NCBI GenBank assembly: GCA_013285405.1
Contig: CP053446.1
Span: 1,401,985-1,465,984 of the forward strand
From: Ignavibacteriota bacterium
GTDB taxonomy: Bacteria > Bacteroidota > Ignavibacteria > Ignavibacteriales > Ignavibacteriaceae
DNA length: 64,000 bases
Reading direction: 5' to 3'
Shown here: positions 9,766-19,282 of the stretch, in pieces
Layout of the letters: every line of letters begins with the position of its first letter
How positions within the stretch are numbered: the first letter of the stretch is position 1
Position numbers and translations under genes: made by a program
The notes under the pieces: generated by a model
The model's input: the letters and a program-made list of their open reading frames with translations, nothing else
What the model was told of the DNA's origin: nothing
Database searches by the model: none

Positions 9766-9942
9766 ATGAGATCAAAAAAATATCAATGCGAAGGGTGCGG
9801 ATATTATTGGGATATCAGATCAGGCGAACTAACACCCGAACAATGCCCGATTTGCAGCAGTAAAAAAATTTACAGAGCAATATCTCACAAAAGATTTGCA
9901 AAAAAAGCCAGACCCAAATTAAGAAGGTCATATTCAATTTGA
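9766..9942 (+). CDS. Small zinc-ribbon / rubredoxin-like protein
   Basis: A 58-residue protein with two CxxC knuckles (CEGCG and CPICSS) about 20 residues apart and a basic C-terminal tail. This fits a zinc ribbon or rubredoxin-like metal site. The ATG at 9766 is preferred to an upstream TTG at 9754. It precedes the NifX-type gene by 49 bases, so they may be co-transcribed. Function is unknown; candidates are a small nucleic-acid-binding ribbon or a metal carrier. Confidence 0.65.
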   Translation: MRSKKYQCEGCGYYWDIRSGELTPEQCPICSSKKIYRAISHKRFAKKARPKLRRSYSI

Positions 9943-9991
9943 GGAAGAACAACTAAAACAACAATCAATTATTTAAAGGAGGGATCATGCG

Positions 9992-10324
9992 ATGAGAATT
10001 GCAATCGAATCCAATGATGGAGTAACAATAAAATCTCCGTTTCTCCGGACGAAAGGATATGTTGTATATGAGATCATAGATGCCAGGATACACAACCTTG
10101 AGTACCGCGAGACTAAAACAGATGAAGCTGTGAAAACAGATACCGAAATTTTTTCACCACTTAATGATTGTAGTGCTGTAATTTCAAGAGGAATGGACAG
10201 AAAAAATCTTGATAGACTGAAAAAAGAAGGCAAAGAAGTGTTCATTACTTTTAAAAATTCTGCTAAGGATGCAGCGAACTTGTATGCAAGAGAAATACTG
10301 ATTAACAATAATTTTATTAGTTGA
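9992..10324 (+). CDS. NifX/NafY-type dinitrogenase iron-molybdenum cofactor family protein
   Basis: A 110-residue protein matching the PF02579 fold: it starts MRIAIESNDG, has the FLRTKGYVVYEI segment and the mid-protein cluster-site region CSAVISRGM. The family includes NifX, NifY and free-standing proteins of many anaerobes that bind Fe-S or FeMo-cofactor precursors. There is no nif gene in the window, so nitrogen fixation should not be inferred. The start is fixed by a strong AAAGGAGGG site eight bases before the ATG at 9992; an ATG five bases upstream is closed at once by TGA. Confidence 0.75.
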   Translation: MRIAIESNDGVTIKSPFLRTKGYVVYEIIDARIHNLEYRETKTDEAVKTDTEIFSPLNDCSAVISRGMDRKNLDRLKKEGKEVFITFKNSAKDAANLYAREILINNNFIS

Positions 10325-10487
10325 ACGAGTTACAATTTTCCGGCTTCCATTACATTTCTTAAAAATATCTTTGAATATTTGGGGATATCTGTGTTGTAAA
10401 AGCATTTCATATTCTTGTATTATTTTAAAAATCAGTTAAATTTCACTTCGTAAATTTTCTATTCTATAAATTAATAATTGTAATTAT

Positions 10488-10985
10488 ATGAGTTCAAACG
10501 GAAGACCTTCATGGGACGAGTATTTTCTTAAACTTGCAATGCTTGCCTCTGAAAGAGCAACATGCCCGAGAATGCACTGTGGGTGTGTTCTTGTAAAAGA
10601 CAGGTTTGTGCTCGCAACAGGATATAATGGTTCATTACCAGGTCAACCTCATTGTGATGAAGTTGGCTGTTTGATTGTTGACAATCATTGTGTGAGAACT
10701 AACCATGCTGAAATAAACGCTCTTGTTCAGGCAACAACTCATGGAATTAATATTAAAGGCGCAACAGCATATATAACAAATATGTCCTGCACGACCTGTG
10801 CAAAAGCATTAATTGCAGCCGGAATTAAAAGGGTTGTTGTCTTTTCTGATTATCATGATACGCTTGCAACAAAATTTTTCAATGATGCAGAAGTTGAAAT
10901 AGCAAGAGTTAATATGCCAGGCAAAGTTATAAATTATGATCTGGAGAATTATTCCTCCGCGAAGAAAACGGAAAAATCAAATTAG
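10488..10985 (+). CDS. dCMP deaminase (cytidine/deoxycytidylate deaminase family)
   Basis: Deaminates dCMP to dUMP for thymidylate synthesis. The 165 residues carry the zinc site: HAE at 73-75 (His and the proton-shuttling Glu) and the CTTC pair (Cys101 and Cys104, with SCTTC in place of the usual PCxxC). The GYNGSLPGQPHCDEVGC segment is typical of dCMP deaminases of the ComEB type, including extra metal-binding Cys and His residues. It is followed after six bases by an EamA transporter, so the two may share a transcript without an obvious functional link. Confidence 0.88.
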   Translation: MSSNGRPSWDEYFLKLAMLASERATCPRMHCGCVLVKDRFVLATGYNGSLPGQPHCDEVGCLIVDNHCVRTNHAEINALVQATTHGINIKGATAYITNMSCTTCAKALIAAGIKRVVVFSDYHDTLATKFFNDAEVEIARVNMPGKVINYDLENYSSAKKTEKSN

Positions 10986-10991
10986 TAAATC

Positions 10992-11867
10992 TTGAAAAGC
11001 ATTAAAGCCTTTCAATATCTGCAAATTCTGCTGGCAGTAATTTTCTGGGGAACTTCCTTCGTTGCAACAAAAACATTGCTTTATGAATTAAAGCCAGTCA
11101 CGATAATAATTCTTCGGTTGATTTTAGCAAGCCTTCTTCTCTCGGCAATAGCGATTTTTACTAAACGATCTTTTGCTGTCAATCTTAAAAACCATCTCTG
11201 GATTCTTTTTCTTGCGCTTGTAGCAGTCTTTCATCTTTGGATACAGGTCACAGGACTTCAGTACACAACCGCATCTAACACAGGTTGGATAATTGGGACA
11301 GCTCCGATCTTTATGGCAATTCTTGGATTAATATTTTACAAAGAGAGAATATCAATTTTCCAAATCACCGGAATTTTAATTGCCATTGCCGGTCTATTAC
11401 TTCTGATTGGCAAAGGAAATATTTTTAATATCGGGCTGATACAAAATAAGGGAGATTTACTTGTTCTGGGAAGTGCATTTACCTGGGGTGTTTATTCTAT
11501 GATTAATAAAAAAATATCACTCACTTACTCACCGCTTATGACAATTCTGTATTTATTTATTATGATGGTACTGATAATTATTCCATTCAATCTTAATTCT
11601 ACGGTCATTGACTCAGTAATTAATCTCTCATCGACCGGGTGGATTTCGATTTTATTTCTGGGAATATTTTGTTCAGGGATTGCTTATGTAATCTGGGCGC
11701 AAGCATTACGAGATATGGAGTCAGCAAAGGTTGGCGCATTCCTTTACTTTGAGCCCCTTGTTACAGTTATCGCTGCTTCATTTTTTCTTCACGAGGAAAT
11801 TTTTCTAATGATGATATTGGGCGGAGTACTTATCACGACCGGTGTTTTTATAGTAAACAAAGAATAA
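10992..11867 (+). CDS. EamA/DMT-family transporter
   Basis: A 291-residue inner-membrane protein with ten predicted hydrophobic segments arranged as two EamA repeats. It opens with AVIFWGTSFVATK and has GSAFTWGVYSMINK at the start of the second repeat, both characteristic of the drug/metabolite transporter superfamily. The start codon is TTG, six bases after the deaminase stop. Substrate unknown; such proteins export amino acids or metabolites. Confidence 0.85.
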   Translation: MKSIKAFQYLQILLAVIFWGTSFVATKTLLYELKPVTIIILRLILASLLLSAIAIFTKRSFAVNLKNHLWILFLALVAVFHLWIQVTGLQYTTASNTGWIIGTAPIFMAILGLIFYKERISIFQITGILIAIAGLLLLIGKGNIFNIGLIQNKGDLLVLGSAFTWGVYSMINKKISLTYSPLMTILYLFIMMVLIIIPFNLNSTVIDSVINLSSTGWISILFLGIFCSGIAYVIWAQALRDMESAKVGAFLYFEPLVTVIAASFFLHEEIFLMMILGGVLITTGVFIVNKE

Positions 11868-11971
11868 GTTGTTATTTTCAGAGTCATTGGAAAGGAAAAA
11901 GAAAACCAGGATTTTTAATAATGAAAAATCTATAATTTAACAGAACAGAATAGAGAAAAGATAAAGTGCAA

Positions 11972-12238
11972 ATGATATTTGATAGCGAAAATAACAAACC
12001 ACAAATTATCTACCCGTGCAAATGGTCTTATAAAATTATCGGGACAAACATCCAGCAGATGATAACTGCTGTTGAAGAGATCGTTAAGGATCTTGAATAT
12101 GATCTTACCCCATCTAATATCAGCCGCAGGGGGAAATATTTTAGTCTCAATGTTAACGTCATTGTTCCATCGGAAATAGTACGCAATCTGATATTTCAAA
12201 ATTTATCAAAGCACTCAGCAATCAATTTTGTGATTTGA
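11972..12238 (+). CDS. DUF493 (YbeD-like) small protein
   Basis: About 88 residues with the YbeD/DUF493 pattern: YPCKWSYKIIG near the start, an ISRRGKYFSLNVNV strand pair in the middle, and a final short-range helix. The family has an ACT-like fold and is proposed to be a small ligand-binding regulator; no reaction is known. A GTG six bases upstream (11966) is an alternative start. It ends seven bases before the next gene, so they form a pair. Confidence 0.7.
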   Translation: MIFDSENNKPQIIYPCKWSYKIIGTNIQQMITAVEEIVKDLEYDLTPSNISRRGKYFSLNVNVIVPSEIVRNLIFQNLSKHSAINFVI

Positions 12239-12245
12239 TAAGATC

Positions 12246-12824
12246 ATGGACATAAACGGTTTCATCCCGCAGTCAATAAATTTTAATTGTTGGAAACATC
12301 ACGCCGGGTTTATAAAAAACCAAATAGAACAAATCAAAAGCAAAAAAGATGTAGAAGCGCTCACTTCATGTCTTTCAAAAATTGGCGGATCTCAAATGGA
12401 CCTGTATCTGGGAAATCTTTCACCTAAAGAAATTTCAAACGAGGTTATGAGTTCATTAAAACAGAAAAAAATATTTTCATTGGAACAATATGTTAAATGG
12501 CTTTCGGTGAACGACAAAGATTATCGGCTTCTACCGATGAAAGACAAATCTGTCTGGATACTTCGGCTTGGTGAAAATCCTGAACGATATATTCATATTC
12601 ATCCCGGAAGACATTCGCCCAACACAATACGTGTAAAAGCAACCACACTAAAAACAATAATTCTGATTCTTTCTTTAAAACAGATTGGGGAAATAAAATC
12701 ATTCGAGACCGAAACTATCAATCAAGTAAGAATAAAATATTTAAATGAACCACCATTAAAATCAATTTCGAAAGCATCGGGACTTTCAAGGCTAATAGAT
12801 CTGTTTCAAACAGGTTTAAATTAA
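12246..12824 (+). CDS. Unknown protein, 192 residues
   Basis: I do not recognise this protein. It has no signal peptide or membrane segment and is mixed charged/helical. Possible landmarks are the FNCWKHHAGF segment near residue 15 and the HIHPGRHSPNTIRVK segment near residue 118, whose histidines could bind metal or substrate. A basic C-terminal half (LKSISKASGLSRLIDLF) follows. It is preceded at seven bases by the DUF493 gene. It looks like a genuine conserved cytoplasmic protein by composition and length. Confidence 0.65.
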   Translation: MDINGFIPQSINFNCWKHHAGFIKNQIEQIKSKKDVEALTSCLSKIGGSQMDLYLGNLSPKEISNEVMSSLKQKKIFSLEQYVKWLSVNDKDYRLLPMKDKSVWILRLGENPERYIHIHPGRHSPNTIRVKATTLKTIILILSLKQIGEIKSFETETINQVRIKYLNEPPLKSISKASGLSRLIDLFQTGLN

Positions 12825-13203
12825 ATTAGAACAATTAAAGCATAATCTGAATATGCTGTAAATCACCTGTATTACAAATTTTAAAACGAATACCTAAAGT
12901 TTTTCAAAATATCCTTTTCAAACCCCTTCTGACAAACAATTTATTATTTGCTTAATGCTCAAACATCACAGTCTAAAACCCATATTTCTAGCTCCTGTGT
13001 GATACTTGTCAAAATGTAGTATTTGTCCGTCTGTTAATTTTGATACCGCTGAACAAAGATTCTTAAATAAATTCTATCGTATTACACTCATTTTTATAAA
13101 GGATTAGTTAAATTTACAGCCAAAACTTTTCTTCAATAATAATCATGAACAAAATATTCATGACTAACTTAGTCTTTCCTAAAAAATCAATTTTGAGTAA
13201 CTA
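12825..13203. other. Gene-free stretch before the RND operon
   Basis: This 379-base gap is AT-rich and has no coding frame of note, no tRNA and no clear hairpin terminator. It presumably holds the promoter and any operator of the efflux operon that follows. I cannot point to a specific site. Confidence 0.6.
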
Positions 13204-14625
13204 ATGGAAAAATATTTTTTGCTTTTAATAACGCTGCTTGTGTTTTTGTCTGATATTGGATATTCACAGCCGCAGATTCTCACGCTTGATGATGCAATTC
13301 AACTGGCTCTTAAAAACAACAGAGAAATAAAAATTTCATCTCTAAATGTGGAAAAGTCAACCGCTGCTGTTAGAGAAGCATTTGGGTATGCACTACCAAG
13401 CTTTGATATTGCAGCGGATTTTTCTCATTACTTGAAAAAACCAAAAATGCCATTCCCGGATTTTAAGGCACTACTTACCAACGCGACCTACAGCATTCTC
13501 TTCGATGAAAATGTGATACCCAGGGATGAAAGTAAATTTCTTCCTGTTGAAAACACACTTCAGTCGTTTGCGCTGGACAATTCTTATTCAGCTTCGGTTA
13601 CATTGACGCAGGTTTTATTTAGCTCCGCAGTGTTTGAAGGAATCGGGGCAACGCAAACTTATTATGACCTTTCCAGAGCAGAGTTAGATAACACAGTCTC
13701 TAAAACAGTTTTATCAGTGCAGAATGCATTTTATGGTGTTCTTCTGGCAAAAGCAGTTCTTAACATTACAGAAGGCAGCTTTACTAACGCTCAGGAAAAT
13801 TTTGATAATGTTAAAGCTCTCTATAACCAGGGAATGGTTTCAGAATTTGATATGCTTCAGGCTGAAGTGCGGGTTGAAAATATCAGACCAGTTTTACTTA
13901 AAATGGAAAATGTTTTAATAACATCAAAAGATGGTTTGAAGATGGTTATTGGTGTTAACCAATCCGCCGAGATAGATGTATCGGGAACGATAGAGCTTGA
14001 CTCAATAGATATTAGCCACGAGGAAGAACTAATTCAGGAAGCACTACATTCTAACTTTGATATAAAAAGTCTGGAATTAAAAAGACAGGTTGATGAAGCA
14101 TTTGTTCAGTTAGATGTTTCCGAATATTGGCCAACACTGGCAGCTTTTGGTAATTACACTTACGCCGGATCCTCAGATTCATGGGCATTCCAAAACTATA
14201 ATTACTCACTTGTCGGATTAAGATTATCATTTAATCTCTGGCAGGGAAACCGCACTAAAAATGCGGTTGAACAGTCAACAATTACAGTAAAGCAAACAGA
14301 AGAACAACTAAAACAGTTAAAGGATTTTACAATACTCGGAGTAAATTCTAAAATTCAGGAGATCAAAAGAGTAAAATCTTTAATTGAAGTGCAGGAACGT
14401 GCAGTTAAACTTGCACAGCGAGCGTACGATATTTCAAAGGTAAGATACAACGAAGGAGCAGGCAGCCAGCTTGAATTACAAAACGCCGACCAGGACCTCA
14501 GACAGGCAAAGTTAAACAGAGTGCAGGCGGTTCATTCATATCTGATTACAAAATATGAACTTGATCAGCTTCTTGGCAGAACAAATCCGCTATATCTTTC
14601 TTATTTCAATGATGATCAAAAGTAA
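13204..14625 (+). CDS. TolC-family outer-membrane efflux channel
   Basis: A 473-residue exported protein with a signal peptide (cut near GYSQ), then the TolC pattern of two repeats of long coiled-coil helices. The first repeat begins LTLDDAIQLALKNNREIK, and the second holds RVKSLIEVQERAVKLAQRAYD followed by VRYNEGAGSQLELQNAD. It forms the outer-membrane exit duct for the RND pump encoded downstream. It is the first gene of the operon and is followed after 36 bases by the adaptor. Confidence 0.92.
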   Translation: MEKYFLLLITLLVFLSDIGYSQPQILTLDDAIQLALKNNREIKISSLNVEKSTAAVREAFGYALPSFDIAADFSHYLKKPKMPFPDFKALLTNATYSILFDENVIPRDESKFLPVENTLQSFALDNSYSASVTLTQVLFSSAVFEGIGATQTYYDLSRAELDNTVSKTVLSVQNAFYGVLLAKAVLNITEGSFTNAQENFDNVKALYNQGMVSEFDMLQAEVRVENIRPVLLKMENVLITSKDGLKMVIGVNQSAEIDVSGTIELDSIDISHEEELIQEALHSNFDIKSLELKRQVDEAFVQLDVSEYWPTLAAFGNYTYAGSSDSWAFQNYNYSLVGLRLSFNLWQGNRTKNAVEQSTITVKQTEEQLKQLKDFTILGVNSKIQEIKRVKSLIEVQERAVKLAQRAYDISKVRYNEGAGSQLELQNADQDLRQAKLNRVQAVHSYLITKYELDQLLGRTNPLYLSYFNDDQK

Positions 14626-14661
14626 AAATTTAATTGTTTGATAAAGGAGACCTAATCTTAT

Positions 14662-15723
14662 ATGAAAAAATTTTTTAAGAATCATTTTACAGCCCTGACA
14701 GTAACTTCGTCACTCGTTTTAGTTTCTATGTTAAATGCTTGCGGGGAAAAAGCGCAGGAGAGCAATCCACCCAAAACCGAATATACTGACACAGTATCTG
14801 TTGAAGCAGAAGTAGTTAAGTTGAGTGAACTTAACATATCAAGATCGTTTAGTGGTACACTTGAAGGCGAAGAGCAAGCGAACATTGTTTCAAAAATCCC
14901 TGAGCGAATTGTGGGAATAAAAGTTAGCGTCGGTGAACATATTCAGGCAGGAACTGTTATGTTCGAACTGGACAAAGGCGGAGCTTCCTCACAATTTTAT
15001 CAATCGCAGGCTGTTTTTCTTAATGCGCAAAAAGATTATGAAAGAATGAAAAATTTATTCAACGAGGGTGCTGTATCAAGACAAGCATTGGATCAGACTC
15101 AAACAGGTTTCGAAGTTGCAAAAGCAAATTTTGATGCCGCAAAGAACACAGTCGAAATTACTTCTCCAATTTCCGGAGTTGTTACTGCAATAAATGTAAA
15201 CATAGGTGAGATTGCAAACCCTGCGATTGTTATGGCTACAGTAGCAAACATATCAAGAATGAAAGCCAAGTTTAATGTTGGCGAGAGCGAAGTACCAAGT
15301 TTTTATACCGGACAACAAGTTCAGATATATTCAGAAATGAATCCTGATGTAATTCAATCAGGAAAAATTTTCCAGCTTTCTAAATCTGCAAATGTTCAAT
15401 CACGCACATTTGAAATGCAGGCAATCTTTTCAAACACAAATGACAGATGGTTTAAGCCCGGAATGTTTTGCAGGGTAAATGTTAATCTTAAAACTAAGAA
15501 AGACGCACGTGTCATTCCCCTCGCTGCAGTCGTGAAATCAAATAACACAAACGGAGTTTATCTGATAAACGATAACAAGTCATACTATAAAACAATAACA
15601 ACCGGCATCACAGACGGAAAACTTATTGAAGTTGTGTCCGGATTAAACGTCGGAGATAAAATTGTAACTCTCGGGATGAATAATCTTAAAGACGGGACCG
15701 TTGTGGTTATTTCAAATAATTAA
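14662..15723 (+). CDS. RND periplasmic adaptor (membrane fusion) lipoprotein
   Basis: A 353-residue HlyD/AcrA-type adaptor bridging pump and channel. The N terminus is a lipoprotein signal with lipobox SMLNAC (Cys27), so it is anchored by lipid. A barrel-sandwich hybrid domain (VSKIPERIVGIKVSVGEHI), a short alpha-hairpin (QSQAVFLNAQKDYERMKNLF) and a second lipoyl half (ITSPISGVVTAINV) follow, then the beta-barrel and membrane-proximal domains. An AAGGAG site precedes the ATG. It sits between the channel and pump genes. Confidence 0.92.
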   Translation: MKKFFKNHFTALTVTSSLVLVSMLNACGEKAQESNPPKTEYTDTVSVEAEVVKLSELNISRSFSGTLEGEEQANIVSKIPERIVGIKVSVGEHIQAGTVMFELDKGGASSQFYQSQAVFLNAQKDYERMKNLFNEGAVSRQALDQTQTGFEVAKANFDAAKNTVEITSPISGVVTAINVNIGEIANPAIVMATVANISRMKAKFNVGESEVPSFYTGQQVQIYSEMNPDVIQSGKIFQLSKSANVQSRTFEMQAIFSNTNDRWFKPGMFCRVNVNLKTKKDARVIPLAAVVKSNNTNGVYLINDNKSYYKTITTGITDGKLIEVVSGLNVGDKIVTLGMNNLKDGTVVVISNN

Positions 15724-15762
15724 ATTATTAAAACACATCAAAAAGAAATTTTGGAATAGAAG

Positions 15763-18700
15763 ATGAAATTAGCGGATGTATCAATAAGACGACCTGTATT
15801 TGCAACAATGATGATTATGTCTTTGATTGTACTTGGACTTTTCTCTTATTTAATGCTTAATGTTGACCTTTATCCTGATGTTGATATTCCTTTCGTTGTC
15901 ATTACAACAGTTTTGCCGGGTGCCGGTCCCGAACAAATAGAAACGGATGTAACACAAATTATCGAAGAGGCTGTCAATCCCGTGGAAGGTGTTGATTATA
16001 TCCAATCAACTTCACAGGAAAATGTTTCTATTGTAATAATAGCTTTTAAGCTTGAAATAGACGGGAAAGATGCAGCTCAGGATGTGCGTGAAAAAATTGC
16101 AGCCGTTCGTGCTGAATTGCCTTTAGAAATTGAAGATCCAATAATACAAAGATATGACCCGGCAAGTTTTCCAATAATGAACTTGTCGGTTTCCGGCAAT
16201 ATGTCCGACAAAGATATAACAACATTTACTAAAGATGTTGTGAAGAAAAGATTAGAAAATATTCCCGGCGTTGGTGCTGTTCAGTTAGTTGGCGGATCGG
16301 AAAGAGAAATTGAGATAGAAGTTGATGCTGCGAGATTACGAGCATACGACATTTCTATTCAGGATGTAATTATGAGCATCGGAAACCAGAACGTAGAGAT
16401 CCCCGGAGGCAATGTAACAGAAGGATCCCGCCAATTGCTTGTAAGAACTATGGGTAAATACAACAGCGTTCAGGATTTTAATAAAGTAATTGTTGCCACG
16501 CCACAAGGCAAACCAATCTATTTATCCGATGTTGCAACGGTCATTGATGGAATTGAAGAACAAACCAGCTTAACCAGAGTTAATGGTAAAATTGCTGTCG
16601 GACTAAACATTATAAAACAATCAGGCAGCAATACAGTTCAGGTTGCACAATCTGTGAACAAACAAATTGAGAAAATGCTGACAGAAACTCCGGAAGGCGT
16701 TTCTATAAACGTAGCACAGGATAATTCTATTTTTATTGAACATTCCATAAATGATGTTTTGTTTGATATTATATATGGAGGATTGTTAGCGGTTCTTGTT
16801 ATCTATCTGTTCCTCGCAAACTTCAGAGCAACAGTAATCAGCGGGTTGGCATTGCCTTCATCTATAATTGCAAGTTTTATAATTATGTACGCTTTGGGTT
16901 TTACACTAAATATGATGTCTTTACTGGCACTATCACTTGCAGTCGGATTGTTAATTGATGATGCAATAGTGGTAATTGAAAATATTTATCGACATATGCA
17001 GCAAGGCGAAACACCATTGGAGGCTGCAAAATCTGCTTCGGAGGAAATTGGACTTGCAGTAATGGCAACAACGTTTACAATAGTCGCTGTCTTTGTGCCG
17101 GTAGCATTTATGCCTGGAATCGTTGGAAGATTCTTTTATGAATTTGGCATAACAATATCCGTCGCAGTTCTTGTTTCTTTATTTGTTGCCTTTACACTCA
17201 CCCCAATGCTGTCTTCAAAATGGCTTCACAGAGAGGATGAAGAACTTTCTCCCAAAGGAAATATTTTAAACCGGCTTTTATATTTTTTCAATCACAATTT
17301 TGATAAGCTGAATGGAAAATATGAAAAAGCTTTACGATGGTCGCTGTCTCACAGAAAAACAACAGTATTTGGCTCAATAGCAATTTTTATTGTCAGCTTT
17401 TTTTTGATGGGAATGCTCGGTTCGCAGTTCTTTCCTGATACAGATCGAAGCGAGTTTAATATTGTTGTCAATGCTTCACCAGGCAGTTCACTTGAGCAAA
17501 CAAGTTTGATCTGCGAAAAAGTCGAAACGTTGGTCAAAGCCATTCCCGAAGTAAAGCTCCTGTTCACAACGATTGGTTCGGGAAATAATCCTGTTACAAA
17601 TGCTAACATTCTTGTGAAGCTGGTTCCAACACACGAAAGAAAAAAATCGGACAGAAAAATAATGTCCGAGATAAGAAATAAAATAAAATCAATTCCGGGG
17701 GCAAACTTTAGTGTTAGTCCTATTGGAGGACCTGGCGGCAATGAAAAACCGGTTACTCTTAGTATTCGGGGAGAAGACTTAAATCAGCTTGAAAAAATTG
17801 CTGATAAGGTTGAAGCAATCGTTAAGTTAACGCCGGGCGCTGTTGATGTTCAAAACAGTCTTGAACTTTCAAAACCCGAAATCAGAATTAATATTGATAG
17901 AGAAAAGGCTTCTGACCTTGCTGTTAACCCTTACTTAATTGCTTCAACAATTCGCGCAATGGTTGATGGCGCAGTAGCGACTCAATATAAAGAAGGCGAT
18001 GATCAGATTGATGTTAGAGTCAGATTAAAGAAATTGGACAGACAAAACCTTAATGACATTTTACCTCTCACGGTTAAAAGTAATAAAAAAATTGGCAACA
18101 AGGATTTTCTTGTACCGATTACCGACATTGCTGCTGTTACGCAAGATGTAGGACCCTTGAAGATAAACAGATACGCAAGACAAAAAGAAATTCGGGTAGA
18201 TGCAAATCTTGATGGCAGATTTTTGGGCGTTGTCCTTAATGATATATTAGCGGAAACCTCAAAGCTAAATTTGAAACCGGGCTACTCAATAAATGTTATT
18301 GGTCAGGGAGAAATGCAGGAGGAATCAATGACTAATATGTTGATTACTTTACTGCTTGCAATTGTGTTTGTGTATATTGTTTTGGCGGCACAGTTTGATA
18401 GTTTCGTCCACCCATTCTCTATCATGCTTGCATTGCCCTTATCCATAATTGGCGCGGTGATAGCTTTGTTAATATTTGGAAGTTCTCTTTCGGTTATGTC
18501 TATGATTGGTATTATTATGTTGATGGGGTTAGTAACTAAAAACGGGATATTACTTGTTGATTATACAAATGTCCTGCGTGAGCGTGGAATGTCGCGCTTT
18601 GATGCTCTGATAAAAGCAGGACCAACAAGGTTACGTCCTATATTGATGACAACATTCGCGATGATTTTTGGAATGATGCCCGTTGCAATTGCACTTGGCG

Positions 18701-18897
18701 AGGGTGCAGAGTTCCGCGCACCAATGGGTCAGGCTGTTATTGGCGGATTGATAACTTCAACACTCCTGACCTTATTTATTGTGCCGGTAGTTTATTCTCT
18801 ACTTGATGATCTCGGATCAAAAAAATTATTCGGGTTTATCCGGAAACTGATTCCGGGAAATAAAAAATCAAATCAGACAAATGTACAAAGGGGGTAA
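15763..18897 (+). CDS. RND efflux pump, AcrB/HAE type
   Basis: A 1044-residue inner-membrane proton-driven pump, the normal length for the family. It starts with SIRRPVFATMM before TM1. The proton-relay acids in TM4 are in GLLIDDAIVVIENIYRH near residue 400, and the TM10 lysine is in MGLVTKNGILLVDYTN near residue 925. The large periplasmic loops (porter and docking domains) are complete. The motifs fit HAE-1-type drug/amphiphile pumps better than the CusA metal pumps, though the downstream PII-like gene is more usual beside metal pumps. The substrate is undetermined. Confidence 0.93.
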   Translation: MKLADVSIRRPVFATMMIMSLIVLGLFSYLMLNVDLYPDVDIPFVVITTVLPGAGPEQIETDVTQIIEEAVNPVEGVDYIQSTSQENVSIVIIAFKLEIDGKDAAQDVREKIAAVRAELPLEIEDPIIQRYDPASFPIMNLSVSGNMSDKDITTFTKDVVKKRLENIPGVGAVQLVGGSEREIEIEVDAARLRAYDISIQDVIMSIGNQNVEIPGGNVTEGSRQLLVRTMGKYNSVQDFNKVIVATPQGKPIYLSDVATVIDGIEEQTSLTRVNGKIAVGLNIIKQSGSNTVQVAQSVNKQIEKMLTETPEGVSINVAQDNSIFIEHSINDVLFDIIYGGLLAVLVIYLFLANFRATVISGLALPSSIIASFIIMYALGFTLNMMSLLALSLAVGLLIDDAIVVIENIYRHMQQGETPLEAAKSASEEIGLAVMATTFTIVAVFVPVAFMPGIVGRFFYEFGITISVAVLVSLFVAFTLTPMLSSKWLHREDEELSPKGNILNRLLYFFNHNFDKLNGKYEKALRWSLSHRKTTVFGSIAIFIVSFFLMGMLGSQFFPDTDRSEFNIVVNASPGSSLEQTSLICEKVETLVKAIPEVKLLFTTIGSGNNPVTNANILVKLVPTHERKKSDRKIMSEIRNKIKSIPGANFSVSPIGGPGGNEKPVTLSIRGEDLNQLEKIADKVEAIVKLTPGAVDVQNSLELSKPEIRINIDREKASDLAVNPYLIASTIRAMVDGAVATQYKEGDDQIDVRVRLKKLDRQNLNDILPLTVKSNKKIGNKDFLVPITDIAAVTQDVGPLKINRYARQKEIRVDANLDGRFLGVVLNDILAETSKLNLKPGYSINVIGQGEMQEESMTNMLITLLLAIVFVYIVLAAQFDSFVHPFSIMLALPLSIIGAVIALLIFGSSLSVMSMIGIIMLMGLVTKNGILLVDYTNVLRERGMSRFDALIKAGPTRLRPILMTTFAMIFGMMPVAIALGEGAEFRAPMGQAVIGGLITSTLLTLFIVPVVYSLLDDLGSKKLFGFIRKLIPGNKKSNQTNVQRG

Positions 18898-18901
18898 TTA
18901 T

Positions 18902-19201
18902 ATGAAACTCACTTTTTTAGTTTATCACGATATTATTGATGACAGAGTATCAGGAGCACTGGACGAACTTAAAATTGATTACTACACTCGCTGGGAAGAT
19001 GTTAAAGGAAAAGGTCATGACACTGATGCACATCTTGGAAATCGCCCGTTTCCCGGCTACAACAACGTAAGAATGATTGCATTTGTTGATGAGGCGGTTT
19101 TAAATCAACTTATCGTAAAAATAACTGATCTCAATAAATCAATTGAGAGAGATGACAACAAAATAAGACTGTTTCAGGTTCCACTTGAGAGAATAGTATA
19201 G
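18902..19201 (+). CDS. Small PII-like (GlnB/CutA-fold) protein linked to the RND pump
   Basis: A 99-residue soluble protein. The pattern YYTRWEDVKGKG, then H-L-G and P-x-x-N (AHLGNRPFPGYNN), then a closing strand FQVPLERIV, resembles the PII-NG group of PII-like trimers found beside RND pumps. The ATG at 18902 follows an AAGGGGG site lying inside the end of the pump gene, so it is the fourth gene of the operon. It may sense a ligand and modulate the pump, but this is inference. The classical GlnB T-loop uridylylation tyrosine motif is not visible. Confidence 0.65.
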   Translation: MKLTFLVYHDIIDDRVSGALDELKIDYYTRWEDVKGKGHDTDAHLGNRPFPGYNNVRMIAFVDEAVLNQLIVKITDLNKSIERDDNKIRLFQVPLERIV

Positions 19202-19242
19202 CTTAGAAAGCGGAATTAATTTTAAAAGGTTCAGTTTATGAA

Positions 19243-19269
19243 GTAGAACAGATTATTAGTCTGTTCTAC
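19243..19269. terminator. Hairpin between convergent operons
   Basis: A perfect nine-base stem (GTAGAACAG / CTGTTCTAC) with a nine-base loop sits between the PII-like gene and the oppositely oriented thioredoxin gene. It is nested in a second perfect inverted pair (ATTAATTTTA near 19215 and TAAAATTAAT near 19277). No long T-tract follows, so it may be a bidirectional processing or termination structure rather than a classical terminator. Confidence 0.5.
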
Positions 19270-19282
19270 ATTGTGATTAAAA

